Source: Punica granatum (Eukaryota > Streptophyta > Magnoliopsida > Myrtales > Lythraceae). Taken from it: a stretch of 64,000 nucleotides of DNA. Below the pieces are notes generated by a model that was given only the letters and a program-made list of their open reading frames with translations, was not told the DNA's origin and did not search any database. Location: assembly GCF_007655135.1 (NCBI RefSeq), contig NC_045129.1:30071122-30135121 (forward strand), given 5' to 3'. Position numbers and translations under genes: made by a program. Position 1 is the first letter of the stretch. Every line of letters starts with the position of its first letter. This document shows, piece after piece, positions 36,080 through 48,502 of the stretch.

Positions 36080-39000
36080 GGTAAATACTTTACACAGCCT
36101 CATATCATGTTGGATTAACCCTAAAAATTTCACCGGTATATATACATTTGTCTCAGGCTACTGAATAATAAAAAACCAGACCAAAAATTGCAATCCAAAC
36201 AAAATGTACTTAGCCAATATTTAAAACATTACATTTATTCAACGAGAATACTGTTTTAAAAGGTTAACTTTCTTATATATATATATATATATGTAATTTT
36301 TTTATAAGTATATATATGTAATTTTGTTATTTATAACTTAATTAATAGTGTTGAACGATCCTTAATTACGAGTAACCCCACGTGCTACTGAAACTATGGT
36401 ACGAAAGTGAATCGTACGTAACATGTGGTACACATATATATCTATGGTAGGGCTTAACTAACTAGCTAGGTCTAACACAAATTAAAGAAGCTTTGTAAGT
36501 AAGCCAATACTTATTGGCCGCGTCGACAAATTGATGGGGTTCGATTATTATTGGTGAACCACCACACAACTAACTCTCCTTTATGCTTTACTTTTATTTT
36601 GCTTTATTTTTATCCATTTGATTTATTTATTTTCCCATTCTTCATGCAAAAATTTTTAATTATGCAAATAATTGGTCAATTCTTTACACTTCCCTTATGA
36701 CAACAAATTAATATAAAATTAATCAAGTGATATGTCTCTGTACAAACTTGCCTGCATATATATATATATATTAATCTTTTTATCCAATTAATTGACTGCA
36801 TATATATATATATTTGCAATAACCTATTCTGTTAATTATTATGTCATGTTTTTCTTCTTGTTCGAGTGATATATATATGGGGTTGGTTCAAGTGTGAATT
36901 TTTGAGAAAGGAGTTGACTCTTGGGGTTTGTCTGTTGTTGACATCTTACATTTGTCTTTTTATTTCTATCTATCTATATATATATGTATATATCTATATA
37001 TATATATTTTTTCTCCCTTTTCTTTTAAAAGTAGAGTTCGTTACTATTAAATTGTTTGCATATGGTGCCGTGTTACCTCCAGACTTCAGGATCTCATTCA
37101 CATGGATGATATATATTTATATTTATATACATATATGCATGTATATAGTCTATTCACTTTCTTATTACTAATAAATTGTTCCTGTAAAAATTTTGCCGAT
37201 AACGTGAAATCCCTTTAGGAGAATGAGCCAATTAATAAGCAGGAAATTTTCAGTCAAGTCACGGGAGGTCTAGCTAGGCCTCCCTCTCATTGAATCTTCC
37301 AAAAAGTGGAGGAAGAAGGCCCAACAGTAAAGATCCAACGGTCAAGAGGCGTGACTTGACCTTCCGTGACTTAATCAAAATATTTTCCCTTAATAATCTC
37401 TTTAGTATGAATTCAATAAAAAAGTTGCTAGGAATATCCATCTCTCTTTTGTCTTTCGATATATATCGTCACCCAGTTTTAATTATTGCGTCAATTCCTA
37501 TGTTATCTGAATCACGATAATTGCATATTATTGTCTCTCATAGAATTAACCTTTTTTTTTCCTTTTACCAAACAGAAATATTCATTGGTCCAGGGAAAAA
37601 AGAGAGAATAAGAGGAGGGTCCAATTCTGTACACATATATTACGATGAAGCAATTTAGTAAAAACAATAAAAAAAAGGAGAAAAACTGGATGTCAAATGG
37701 TACATGTGCATGATTTATTCTACATGGACAAGCAATTTATCACTAGGAACCGATATAGATTAGATTCCTCTATAGTTCATATCAGATAGAAGGTAGGCAT
37801 GATGATTCATATCAATTTGAAATCATTTGTACCGATAAAAATGATGACAGACGTGAAATTATAGAGAGAAGAACCTAAACATAATAACGTTTATGGTTTC
37901 TCACTTGATCAATCGAATCCCATCAAGCTAATTTCACCCTAAAGGATTTTGTCCTGAAAATTCTATCAAGCAAGTAAATTTTACATTTAGGTGAAAAAGA
38001 TAATTATCATGATAGAAAACAACAATATGATAATGACATGACGACTTATAATTGAAGACATGAACGCACGACATTGCATGGCTTTCTTTTTATTTTGGCC
38101 ATTGACAATCTATCATCTCTTTCTCACTTCTACCACTGATGTTCAAACCGCTAATGATTTATATTAGATATTTTTTGCTAATTTAATATTTATTTCATTA
38201 GGAAAGAAAAAAATTTCGTCAATCTTTATTTCATTACATGATAAAATAGTAATAACATAGTAGCAAAGAAAATATTGGGGGGTATGCAATTCCGTCGTCG
38301 AAGAACGTAACCAAGTTGAAATCTTAATGTTGAAATTTGAAAAATATTTATATATTTAATGCATTAATCTCTCTTTGATATCATCTTCGGACCGTGTCAC
38401 CACCTCGTCTAGCTGAGAGGGAGAGAGAGGGAGAAGAGGGACGTAGGTCATGCATTCGAATTCATAAAAGAAAAGAAAAAGGATTTATGCATTCGATAAT
38501 TTGGGTGTGCTAATCGCAGTGAGAGATGAGTAATCATAAATTTTACTAATTACAAAGTTTTACGTTGAGATGTCTTATATTAAGCCCGATAATTTGAAAG
38601 CTCTTCGAAACATGGAAGAAACTACCAAAGGAAGCTGAGAAAATGAAGTTGCAATCACGATTGCAATCATGAAATTGGCCATACTAGACTAGCCTAACAC
38701 CACTATCAGGGTCCCTAGATTGTGGAGATCGCGGTGACGAGCCTCATGATCATGGTCCTAGGGCATAGATTTTGTGCAAATTTATGTTTCCTTTTAATTC
38801 GGGATTTTTTTTTGTAATTGAAAATACGTTCAAAAGATGATTTTTTTTAGATATATTAGAATATAACGTTTTCCCGAGCTATGTGTGAATCAATTTTTAG
38901 ATTAATATGATATGCCATAAATTGACATTATAAAAAAAATATTAAGATAAAAATTGATAAAATTATATAGAAGATAATATCACATGTAATAAGTATACAT

Positions 39001-39819
39001 ATATATATATATTATATTATATTGATTGATTGCGAGAGTTCTTGGAGAGAGGAGAAAGAGAGGGTGAGAGGAAGGAGGCAAATCGCGGGAGAGAGAGAGG
39101 TGAGAGATAAAGGAGGGAAGGAGGAAAAATGATGGGTTAAAGTAGGATGACAAGATAAAAACGAGTATGGGGCAGTGGTGCACTTCTGCTTGGTAATTAA
39201 GGGGTTCTTGATTCGATATTTGATTAGGCTATTCGTGTCACTTTATTAATTATTAATATTTTTATTTTACTAAGTCCATGCATCATCTTTGTAGCTGAAA
39301 ATAAAAAATAGAAGGACGAGTATGCAACTACAATAGTTATGACCCGTTTGGTAATGTAATGAAGTTAAATTTAATTTCGCTTAATCTTTTTCCCTTAATT
39401 CAAAAATATAACCATTACTTTTTTTTATCTTTTTTTTAAAATTCTCTCTCATAATTAATTTTGTAATACTAAATTATCTCAACTATTTAACATTTTTTCC
39501 TCAATTCAACAATACAATCGTTACTTTTTTATCTTCTTCTTCAAATTTTCTCACATACTTTTTCCAACTATTTTTATCTTTATCTCCTCAAATCAAACTA
39601 AATTAAATTAAATCATTAGTTTTTTAAATTTACTATTATACTCATGATGTAATAACCCTTTAGTAATGAAATTATTCAAGTATGAGCAAAGATGGAAAAT
39701 AAAAGTTATACCAATTAGATCATTTTCCAGTGTAATAGTAATAGACAAATATGAGATATGATCTTATTCTATGAGGGAGAATGAGCCTGCAGTTAGAGGA
39801 TAAATCTTATGCAAAACTA

Positions 39820-39821
<2 letters not shown>

Positions 39822-39869
<48 letters not shown>
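39822..39869. repeat. (GA)n microsatellite
   Basis: An uninterrupted GA dinucleotide run of 48 bases, the longest simple dinucleotide run in the window. Confidence 0.95.
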
Positions 39870-39871
<2 letters not shown>

Positions 39872-41078
39872 AGAAATGCACTATCAAGAGTTACAGGAAT
39901 GGATTTTACTCTGTGACTTCCGATGGTTGCAATCTCTTGTTTTTCCTTCAGTGAATTCTCCCTATTCTACCCTATCTGTTTTGCTCTATATTTGAGTTTT
40001 TTTTTAACATAATGCGGTGTTTAATTTCTTTTATTTCTCTGTTCTCGACTCGACTTATAATAGCAAGTTATAATTTGACACATTGAATAGTTTCATGTTC
40101 GGAGTTTGTAGTTTTTATTTATTGAAACAACATATATAACAAGATTAACAAAAAATACAAGAGAGGATACACCACTAACGGCGTGAGCGGGACCAATTTG
40201 GAGTCAATTTTGATTGAACAATTGATATCTTCATTATTTGCATATACTAAACATGTACTTTCATATTTATAAGGCATTTAATCACTATCCAGCAAAAAAA
40301 AATGCATTTAATCACCTAATTAGATTTTGAATAAATAATATAGTTGCCTAAGATGACGGTAAGTCTACACCTCTAGGTAATCCAAACTATAAGGATGTCA
40401 TGAATGTAAATCTTGCACATTATGCAGGTTAGAATGCCCAAATAGAGTTGAAATACACGTTCCATTCATTTTCTTGGTGCAATGTGGTAATCATAGCTTA
40501 CTATACTGCAAATGGGTATTTACGTATATATATATATATATATATATATAAAGATGGCATCATAGTATTGAATAGGCCACATATGATAACTAATGATATT
40601 TTTTGCATGTAGGTTTATGAATTGATATATAAATTAATTAACCTTAAATAGATTATAAAAAATTCATAACGAGAATTCACATATTTGTTCCACGGCATCG
40701 AGTGGATGGTCTTCACCAATTATAACAAAATACTGTATCAGAAAAATATAGGGCTAGTATCTTATTCTAGAAGTTAGATTCTTAGATAATCCATGTGTAA
40801 GTGAAATTTAAATATATTTTAAAGAAGAATGATAAGATCATTATGAATAAGAACAATTTCGATGCTAAAATCCTAAAAACTATTTTAGTACTATGAAATT
40901 GGAAATATTGTGTATCTATTTGAGATTTTAAGTATCATGTCTTATATATATGAAATGCCCTATTTTATACTTCCACTTCCCGTCAAGATGAGTGCATATC
41001 AACTGGGGCTTATTAGCCAATTAATCAACCCTACACACCTGCCCGATTTTATTGAATAACAACTTTTAGATAATTTTA

Positions 41079-41500
41079 GGATCAATTGCACTGGTGGTCC
41101 AAAAAGTTTTACAAATATTTCAATATGGTATAAAACGTTTTTTTTTGCTACTTGATGGTACAAAATGTTTGAAAGTTGTTTTAATATAGTACAAACCGTT
41201 ATTCCGCCATTGACACCGTCAAACCGTCCTTTACAAGACTGTAAATTTTGCACCATCATGTAACTTATGTAAAATATTTTGTATTATTAAGTTACAACTT
41301 CAAAACATTTTGCACCATCATGTAACGTCCCACAAAAATCGGTTTTGCACAATCAGCGTCGGCTTGACGGCATCAATGGCGAGATAACGGTTTGTACTAT
41401 ACTGAAACAACTTTAAAACATTTTGTACCATCAAGTAGTAAAAAAAACTTTTTATACCATACATTTGTAAAATTTTTTGGACCACCAGTGTAATTTACTC
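41079..41500. mobile_element. Fold-back MITE, probably Mutator-derived
   Basis: Inverted repeats of about 150 bp per side make up most of the 422-bp element. The left arm begins GGATCAATTGCACTGGTGG and the right arm, in reverse, GAGTAAATTACACTGGTGG. Both continue through TACTTGATGGTACAAAATG and TAGTACAAACCGTTAT. Flanking 9-mers are ATAATTTTA (41070-41078) and AAAATTTTA (41501-41509), an 8 of 9 match. Very long inverted repeats with a 9-bp duplication point to the Mutator superfamily. The open frame at 40999-41259 crosses its border and is not a gene. Confidence 0.8.
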
Positions 41501-42103
41501 AAAATTTTATTTGAAAAATTAATTGCGTGGTTACGGATCTATATTTGGTTATGTTCTGCACTTAGAAAAAGATCAATTTGGGCTTACTACTAAGATCATT
41601 CGAACCAGTAATAGATTAATTTGCACCGGAAGAACTGCATGGATGTTTCACCATTTACGGTATCATTCATCAAATTCCATGACAATACAATAAATTGATG
41701 AATAAGTGTCACTTTCGTTTTTTTATTGTTTACTAGATGCAATCCGTGCCATGTACGATATTTATTAAGTTAATATGAACATATCATCAAGAAATTTTGA
41801 AAACAAAAATTGGCCTACGAGACTGACCACGTTTTCTTATTCCGTGTTTCCTTTAACTTCAATAATTTAATGGAGCCCTTTAATTATGAAAATCAATAGA
41901 ATTTATGACAATTATATATTTTTTAAAAACTTTCTAGGTGGACATGTGGTTGATCTAAGAGTATTTATCCTTATCTTCTTTCTAATTAATGACTCTAATT
42001 TTTCATATTATATATCATGCATATTTTCGGAAAGTGAATGTTAGACAAAGTTTTTCCTTCTCTTTTTGTAGTAGTGTATATATATAATTTGGAAGCAATG
42101 ATT

Positions 42104-42372
42104 AATTCATTGAAAATGAAAATTAATTCTTTCTAATAAATTTCAAAAGAGAAAAATATAAACATTTTTGTTAGACAACAAATTAGATTGTACTATTTAA
42201 TTTGCAGAATGTTCTTATTATAAAGGTTATTTGATCAATTCATTGAAAATGAAAATCAGTTCTTAATTTCTATTAAATTTCAAAAGAGAAAAATTTTAAA
42301 AAATTCTTGTTAGACTACAAATTAGAATGTATTATTTAATTTGCAGAAATATTCTTATTATAGAAGTTATTA
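42104..42372 (+). repeat. Diverged 133-bp tandem duplication
   Basis: The block starting AATTCATTGAAAATGAAAAT at 42104 is repeated at 42237. Shared landmarks are TTTCAAAAGAGAAAAAT, GTTAGAC-ACAAATTAGA and ATTTAATTTGCAGAA. Scattered mismatches show that it is old. Confidence 0.8.
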
Positions 42373-42642
42373 GAAAATTTTTCCCATTAAAATTAAAAGA
42401 ATGTTTTCCAGGACAATGTTTTCCTTTAATTATTTTTTTCTTCATTCTACATCTAGAAAATAATCAAAGAATGAAAAGGAAAAAAAGACTCAGCCTTGAA
42501 GTGTCAAATTTCCACAAGGAACCAATAATTTTCTCAAGTTAGTTATCAAGAGGAGGCTTCGTAAGACTTCTCTTAGAACTGACTTCCTCTCTAATAAGGA
42601 ACAAGAGAGTTTGGTCCTGTCATGGTCGGGTTGGGTTGTTTT

Positions 42643-42644
42643 AC

Positions 42645-42693
<49 letters not shown>

Positions 42694-42715
42694 TGTATGT
42701 ATGTATGTATATATA
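42643..42715. repeat. Compound (TA)n(TATG)n microsatellite
   Basis: TA units run into about eleven GTAT/TATG tetranucleotide units and back to TA, about 73 bases in all. Confidence 0.93.
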
Positions 42716-45238
42716 ATGTTAATCCAATTAATTAAATTAATATAATTAAAGTCGGAAGATTTTCGAGAAGACCTAAAAATGACAAGAAAAGGGCATAATT
42801 TATAATATAGTCTGATGGACATATAGCAAAAGATTTCCAATAAAAGCACCTAATCGTATACGAATAGTCAAAAACAGTAAAAGAATAAGTCTAAGCAAAG
42901 TATAATTTTTGCCTGCACGCGTTTAAAACATGCCCTATTACGTTATATGAGACAATTAGATAGAACAAACACATTTGGACACGAAAACAATTTTGATTTT
43001 GCTGGGGAAGGATGAACTTTCCTCGTAAATGAGCTTTCAAGATGGAGAAAACCCAACATGTCGGTATAAAAATATTGCATAGATCATATCAAGACTTCGA
43101 GAGAACATGTAATATACTTTTATGTACTAAGGCTATTTGATTATTACTTGAATCGGCAAATTATTTTTTTCGATGATAGTAAATTTTCCTCATGAAGTTC
43201 TCGTCTAAACCCTCTCTTATACATAATTTCTGTTTGAGAATTTGTTATCACGTATCGGGATGTCGATTATAAATCTATAAGTTTATGAGAGATCGAATAC
43301 CATAACATATCAATGTGAGCTGTGGGTATGATAGAAACTCAATTGCTTTATAGATCCAGTGAAAATTTATATGATATTAGAATGACTTATGCATTCACGT
43401 GGCTCATATCACGGAATTCAATTTTGAGATAGCCAAAAATGGGCTGCATCACTTGTTGCTGGGAGTCGTGGAAAAAGGAAAGCTACTTCATGGTTATATT
43501 CTCAACATGCAATTGGGCCCGACTTCTAGTCGGTTCTTGGGTTATAGTTGAGCTTAATCGATGACATACTCAATTCCTTATAGGCCAAATGCAAATTTTA
43601 TAGTTTCCGATAAACTCTTTGTCTAATAGATCTTCCATTTCTTAAAATCTCTCGTAACGTTACTTCTCTCCCCCTCTATCTTCCCCCACTTCATAATTTA
43701 TATTGCTACTTCGAAATTTCAATTATATATCTTTTGAACTGATCAAATCGATCGAGTGTATAAAAAATTCACATGCCTTTCGATCTAACCATTAATCATT
43801 GTGAGATATGGAATTCTAAAACCGCGTAGCAGCCCCCTAAATATATCATTGTACCGCAGTCATCTCCCTCCGGAAATGGGAAGTCTTTCGAGCAGTTTGA
43901 TTAATTAATTAAATCTGAAGTGGAGGACATGCCATCAAATGGTTGGACAACATTTTTTTTATTTATTCAATTTAATATTAAAAAAAAAAGGAATTTCAGT
44001 AACCATCTTATCAAGATTGGATGTTTGTCTTGTGGACTTGAACCGTACGTACATTGCACATGGGCTGGGCTTCGAACTTTGCCTAATAACTCCAAGTCTT
44101 TGTGATGACATAGCAGTCGCGACTCACCATCAAGCAGCATTATCGATTACATCACCGAATTGGAAAATGATTTATTGACCACTCTTTCAATAGTTGACGT
44201 ATGGGCGAAGTAATATTAGCAATCCCTCCTCGAGTCACTCTTCCTCCCATACTATTGGAATTTGAGGCTGAACATCGCGTCCATCGAAAGTCGTTCCCCG
44301 AAAAATCCATCTCGATCTTCTTTGCAGAAGAGCAAGACTTCAATCTCGATAAGCAATACCGATGGAGTACTTTAGAGAACTTGTCTTGTTGGACTCAGAG
44401 GGTCGGGAACACGAGCAATTCGTATTCCCTTAAAACACTACTTTGGACACGTCATGACTCACGACTTATGACGTAATTCAATGCATTGAACTTGTCTATA
44501 AAATGATGTCTCATGGGATGATTTACTGTGTCCAACACGTCTGGATCGATCAATCAATTCGATGAGAAACAAAAGTATCTGTTTGTAGTCGTAAAATGAC
44601 ATGGAAATGAAGTGAACAATATAGAAATAATAATATCATAAAAGTGCATCCATTTTTTATCGTACCATTTCAACACAAGTTTTCAAGACATGGTCCGATT
44701 TTCTTTCGATTTATTGCAATCATTTGTTTGTTCAAAATATGAAAATCAAAGGGATCAAATCTATATAACATATATATATATATATATATATAATAGTAAC
44801 CTTGTACCTGAACAACTACTAGCTTGTCTGGTGCAAACTCGGTTATGATTGAAACGTTGACAAATTGGGATGAGAAGAAATCGTTGGACAAATATTATAG
44901 TCATATTATTATTATTATTATTGCTGGATAGAGAATATTATTGTCATAGTTATTTTTTAAGAGTGAAGTGGTTAAAAAATAGACAAGAAACTTCATGTAA
45001 TTTGGAGAAAGTGAGAAGTTTTGCGGAGAGATTATAAGTTGGTGAGATTTGTGGAGAGATTGGGAATCGAGGAACATCTTTTTTCTGAAAAAAAAATTAA
45101 TAATAAGATCAATCATAGGCAATTTCAAAAGCAGTCGTAACATCAAGTTTCGGCTTATACATGATGATTAGTTGCTAATTTCTAAGATCCATAATTAACT
45201 GACGGGCCTGAGTGTTAGGCCTCATTAAGCTTTGTTGA

Positions 45239-45287
45239 GGCCCATTATTCATACGATAATCGGGCCTAGGCCCAATTAGTAGGCCCA
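45239..45287. promoter_or_regulatory. Cluster of GGCCCA (site II-like) elements upstream of the RBR gene
   Basis: Three GGCCCA words occur at 45239-45244, 45269-45274 and 45282-45287, with related GGGCC words around them, some 340-390 bp before the start codon. GGCCCA/TGGGCC elements bind TCP factors and are common in promoters of plant housekeeping and growth genes. Function here is inferred. Confidence 0.45.
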
Positions 45288-45367
45288 ACTCGTTGGTCCC
45301 CCCCTCGGCTTACCCAATCAAAATTCAAAAACAGGTCGGACTTACCGGAAAAAAAATAAAAAATTTA

Positions 45368-45560
45368 TGGGTAGTTTGTTTTCGACTTAAAACCACAAAA
45401 ATTTTAATTTTAACTTTAACTCAATCCACTACACAATAAAAATATACATTTCTCAAGTCAAAATTTTTTTATTTTAATTTTAAGTCAATACACTGCACAA
45501 CATTTATCATTTTTCACAATCAAAATTAAAATTATTTTAACTCTTAAATTAAACGCACAG
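45368..45560. mobile_element. MITE-like element in the RBR promoter
   Basis: The left end TGGGTAGTTTGTTTTCG and the reverse of the right end CTGTGCGTTTAATTTAAG form weak inverted repeats. Both continue into shared AAAATTTTAATTTTAA text. Flanking trinucleotides are TTA (45365-45367) and TAA (45561-45563). CTGTGCGTTTAA resembles the end of the element at 20491. It lies between the GGCCCA cluster and the coding start. Confidence 0.45.
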
Positions 45561-45627
45561 TAAAAGATGGTTTAAACCGGCCGGAGTATGGGTCTGAGCA
45601 CCGGTCAAATGTACAAAACCCTCTCCA

Positions 45628-48502
45628 ATGGCCTCCTCCTCCGCCGCCGACAACGACCTACCCACCGTCATCTCAGAGCAGCAGCGTGAGCTTATGGCGG
45701 CCCAAACCCTCGAGTCTGACCTGGACCTTGCGTTCCGCCTTCAGCTAGAGGAGGCCGTTGCCGCCTCTGTCGTACTCTCCTCCGCCGCTTCCTCTTCCTC
45801 TTCCTCTTCCTCTTCGTCGTCGCCTCCCCCTCCTCCGCCGCCGATCGCCCCCGAGACAGATGTCTCCGTCTCCTTCCCATCGCTCCAGTCCGCTGAGCTC
45901 TCCGCTTTCGAGCAGGAAATCAAAGACCGCGCCCTCATCGAGACCGAGACGCGGCGGATAAAGGAGGAACTCAAGCGTAGGATCCACGACCAGAACGTCG
46001 CGCGAGAGATCCTCATCATCCCGGAGGACGAGTGGGAGGAGTGGGGCGACAGCTTCGAGAAGCCCTATGGCGAGGGAAGCTCCAGCGGCGCGGTGGCCTC
46101 GGACGTCGTTTTCAGGATGTACTTCAAGGGTTTGGTGAGCGAAGAGCGTGTTAAAGGAAAGGCTACCGTGCTGTCGGGGATCGGGGTCGCCATTTGTGAT
46201 CCGAGGGATAATTTGATCTTCGAAGTGAGGAAGCCGCTGTTCGGGAATGGGAGGAGCCGGCACGGAGCTGAAGCTAGGGCTTTGATTGAGGGGCTCAATG
46301 CTGCTCTTGCTCTGGACTTGAAGAGGATCACTTTATTCTGCGATTACCATCCTCTTTACAAATTTGTGAGTATTGCCTTAATTTTGCATTTTCGAAGTTC
46401 ATTCGGTTCAATTCATCTGCTTTAGAGCATCGAGTAGCTGCAGAAAAGGAATGAACTTTAAGCAGGGCAGCATCATCCCTCCTTCTATTTCAAGCATTAC
46501 GCCATAAAAGTTACAGCTTTCTTCGCGTCTGGTGGCCTTAGTAGAGTTACGATTTCAATGTGTCTATGTCCCATTTGTTTTATTTCGATTAATTGCTATC
46601 TGAATGCATTATTGATCCGAGGAGTTCGTGTTATGCAACCGTAAGCACAGATAGTTGCAGGGTTATTTATTGCACTTTAATAAAGAGCTAGAATCTGCGG
46701 GAATTCTTAGTTTGTACGATATATAGTCGAATTCAATAGAAGACAGATTTGGAAATTTGGGCGTTAATACTTTCTCTGAACCATCTAAGTTTGCAAATTA
46801 TTCCAGCGAAGGCAGGAGTTTGATTTAGAAAAATATTTTAACTACATGGAGAAGTATGTTTGCATTATTAGAAAGCTTATGACTTGTTTTTGGCTGTAGG
46901 TTATTGGGAGGTGGCCTGCAAAGCAGCGCAAAATAGCAGAATTGGTCAATGAGGTGTTTGTCCTAAAGAAAAAGTTCACGTACTGTAATGCCCTATTGGT
47001 GGCACGAAATGATGTTAAGTTTGCCTTTAAGCTAGCTCGGGAAGCAATTATATCCCAAGTCACGAGGCCTGACTCTTTTTCGCAATGTGGCCAAGACAAC
47101 AATCAAGAGGAGTGTGTCATCTGTTTAGAGGACAAAAACATTTCCCAGATTTTCTCAGTCGATCCCTGCTTGCATAGATATTGCTTCTCTTGCATGAAAC
47201 AGCACGTGGAAGTCAAATTGCTCCATGGGATTGTGCCCAAATGCCCTCAAGAAGGCTGTAAGTCTGAGCTTGCTGTTAGCAATTGCAGTATATTCTTAAC
47301 TCCGAAGCTGATCGAGATGATGGCCCAGAGGATCAAAGAAGCTTCCATTCCTCCCTCAGAGAAGGTGTATTGCCCATATCCCAAATGCTCAGCTTTGATG
47401 TCGAAGGGGGAAATCTTAGAGAATGCAAAAGATGCTCTTGGTGGAGAGAAAAGATCGGAAGCAAGGAAGTGCTTGAAGTGTAATGGAATCTTCTGCATCG
47501 AGTGCAAGGTGCCTTGGCATGATAAAATGACGTGCCAAGAATACAGGAGAAGGCATCCTCTGCCTCCTTTAGAAGTCTTGCGGCTCAGGCACTTGGCTGA
47601 GAGAAATCTCTGGCGGCAGTGCGTTAAATGCAACCATCTGATCGAACTCTCTGAAGGTTGTTACCATATGACTTGCAGGTACTTTTTAACTCCTCCCGTT
47701 AATCTGATTTCTTCCTTATTTAGCAAAACATAGCGATAATGCTGGTGCCATAGATTTGGATACAAATTTGGCAAACTTTGCTCAATCTTCTTGGATTGAT
47801 TTGCTTGATCTGCAATGAATCATATGGAGCATTTCATGATGATTGAGTTAGTCTCCAGAGGCACTGTTTTCCTTTTTCCTTTATGATTCTTGTGGAAGCT
47901 GTGTTTCATATAGCATCTCGAGTTTTGGCTAGGATTAGTTTCAGAACCAGGGAAAGTTTTTTTTTTTTTTACTCCGTTACATTGACTTCCCTAAGAAGGA
48001 AATGATACGTTGAATTGGCCTTGACAAGATAGATGGTCCTAAAAGTTTTTTGTGTTCTTCCTTGTCCCCTTTGGTTCTTCGAGAGAAATAGAAAACATAT
48101 TCCAGTTTTCTCAAAAGCATCATTTAGAAGAGGTAAAGGAATTAGTCATCAAATCCATTTTTTCCTCATTTCAGTTGGGAAATCATGAAAATAAATGTAG
48201 TCAGTCATGAGTAGGTGGAGAAAATGGTTGATGGCCAAAATTTTATGGCTTACCAATTGTTACCCGACCCTGGTCATGCCAAACATTTGCATTACAATTG
48301 GTTTTGCAGATGTGGGTACGAGTTCTGCTACAACTGTGGAGCTGAGTGGAGAAACAAGACACCAACTTGCCATTGCCCGCTTTGGGAGGAAGACTATATC
48401 TGGCATGATAGGGATTCTGATGACGATTACTACACTGATGAGACTGATGACGAAGATGATGATGATGATGGTCCTTATTTCGCCCCGAGGACCTACTTCT
48501 AG
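45628..48502 (+). CDS. RBR-type E3 ubiquitin ligase with RNase H-like domain
   Basis: Three exons (45628-46365, 46900-47678, 48310-48502) give 569 aa. N-terminus: Ser- and Pro-rich linker (52-72), helical region about 88-130. An RNase H-like (RVT_3-type) domain spans about 162-300, with E215 in AEARALIEGL and D239 in FCDYHPL. The usual first acidic residue is Lys167 (YFKG), so nuclease activity is doubtful. Then come RING1 (C318, C321, C336, H338, C341, C344, C361, C366), IBR (C404, C409, C437, C440, C445, C448, H453, C458) and RING2 (C487, C490, C505, C507, C512, C515), with the thioester cysteine expected at C500 in EGCYHMTC. The tail is highly acidic (Asp/Glu run). RBR ligases take ubiquitin from an E2 onto this cysteine before passing it to a substrate; no substrate can be named. 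The fused architecture is a known plant group. Intron 2 splits the RING2 codon R506. Confidence 0.96.

Larger units (their letters stand above)
34634..41078. other. 6.4-kb AT-rich gene desert
   Basis: No gene can be supported. Apart from the microsatellites listed separately, (TA)n runs occur at 36274-36292, 36759-36771, 36802-36813 and 40527-40552. At 35640 the text TACTAGAAGCAAACCCGTGC followed by an imperfect hairpin (CCCGTGC-TAT-GCATGGG) resembles 41731, so it may be the end of a dispersed transposon family. A partly self-complementary stretch starting ACCCGTTTGGTAATG at about 39349 may be another decayed MITE. Confidence 0.5.
41510..45238. other. Gene-poor AT-rich spacer
   Basis: No gene is supported. 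At 41731 TACTAGATGCAATCCGTGCC resembles the motif at 35642. (TA)n lies at 44768-44792 and (ATT)n at 44905-44922. The open frame at 44201-44476 (MGEVILAIPPRVTLPPILLE and on) has a coding-like composition but no recognised domain, neighbouring exon or homologue that I know. Confidence 0.45.

Noticed and set aside
44201..44476. A 91-codon frame with coding-like composition
   Set aside because: No family recognised and no adjoining exon; left as a note in the spacer description only.
45692..46331. Several long open frames opposite RBR exon 1
   Set aside because: They overlap the real coding exon and are produced by its Ser-codon (TCC/TCG) runs and GC-rich codon use.
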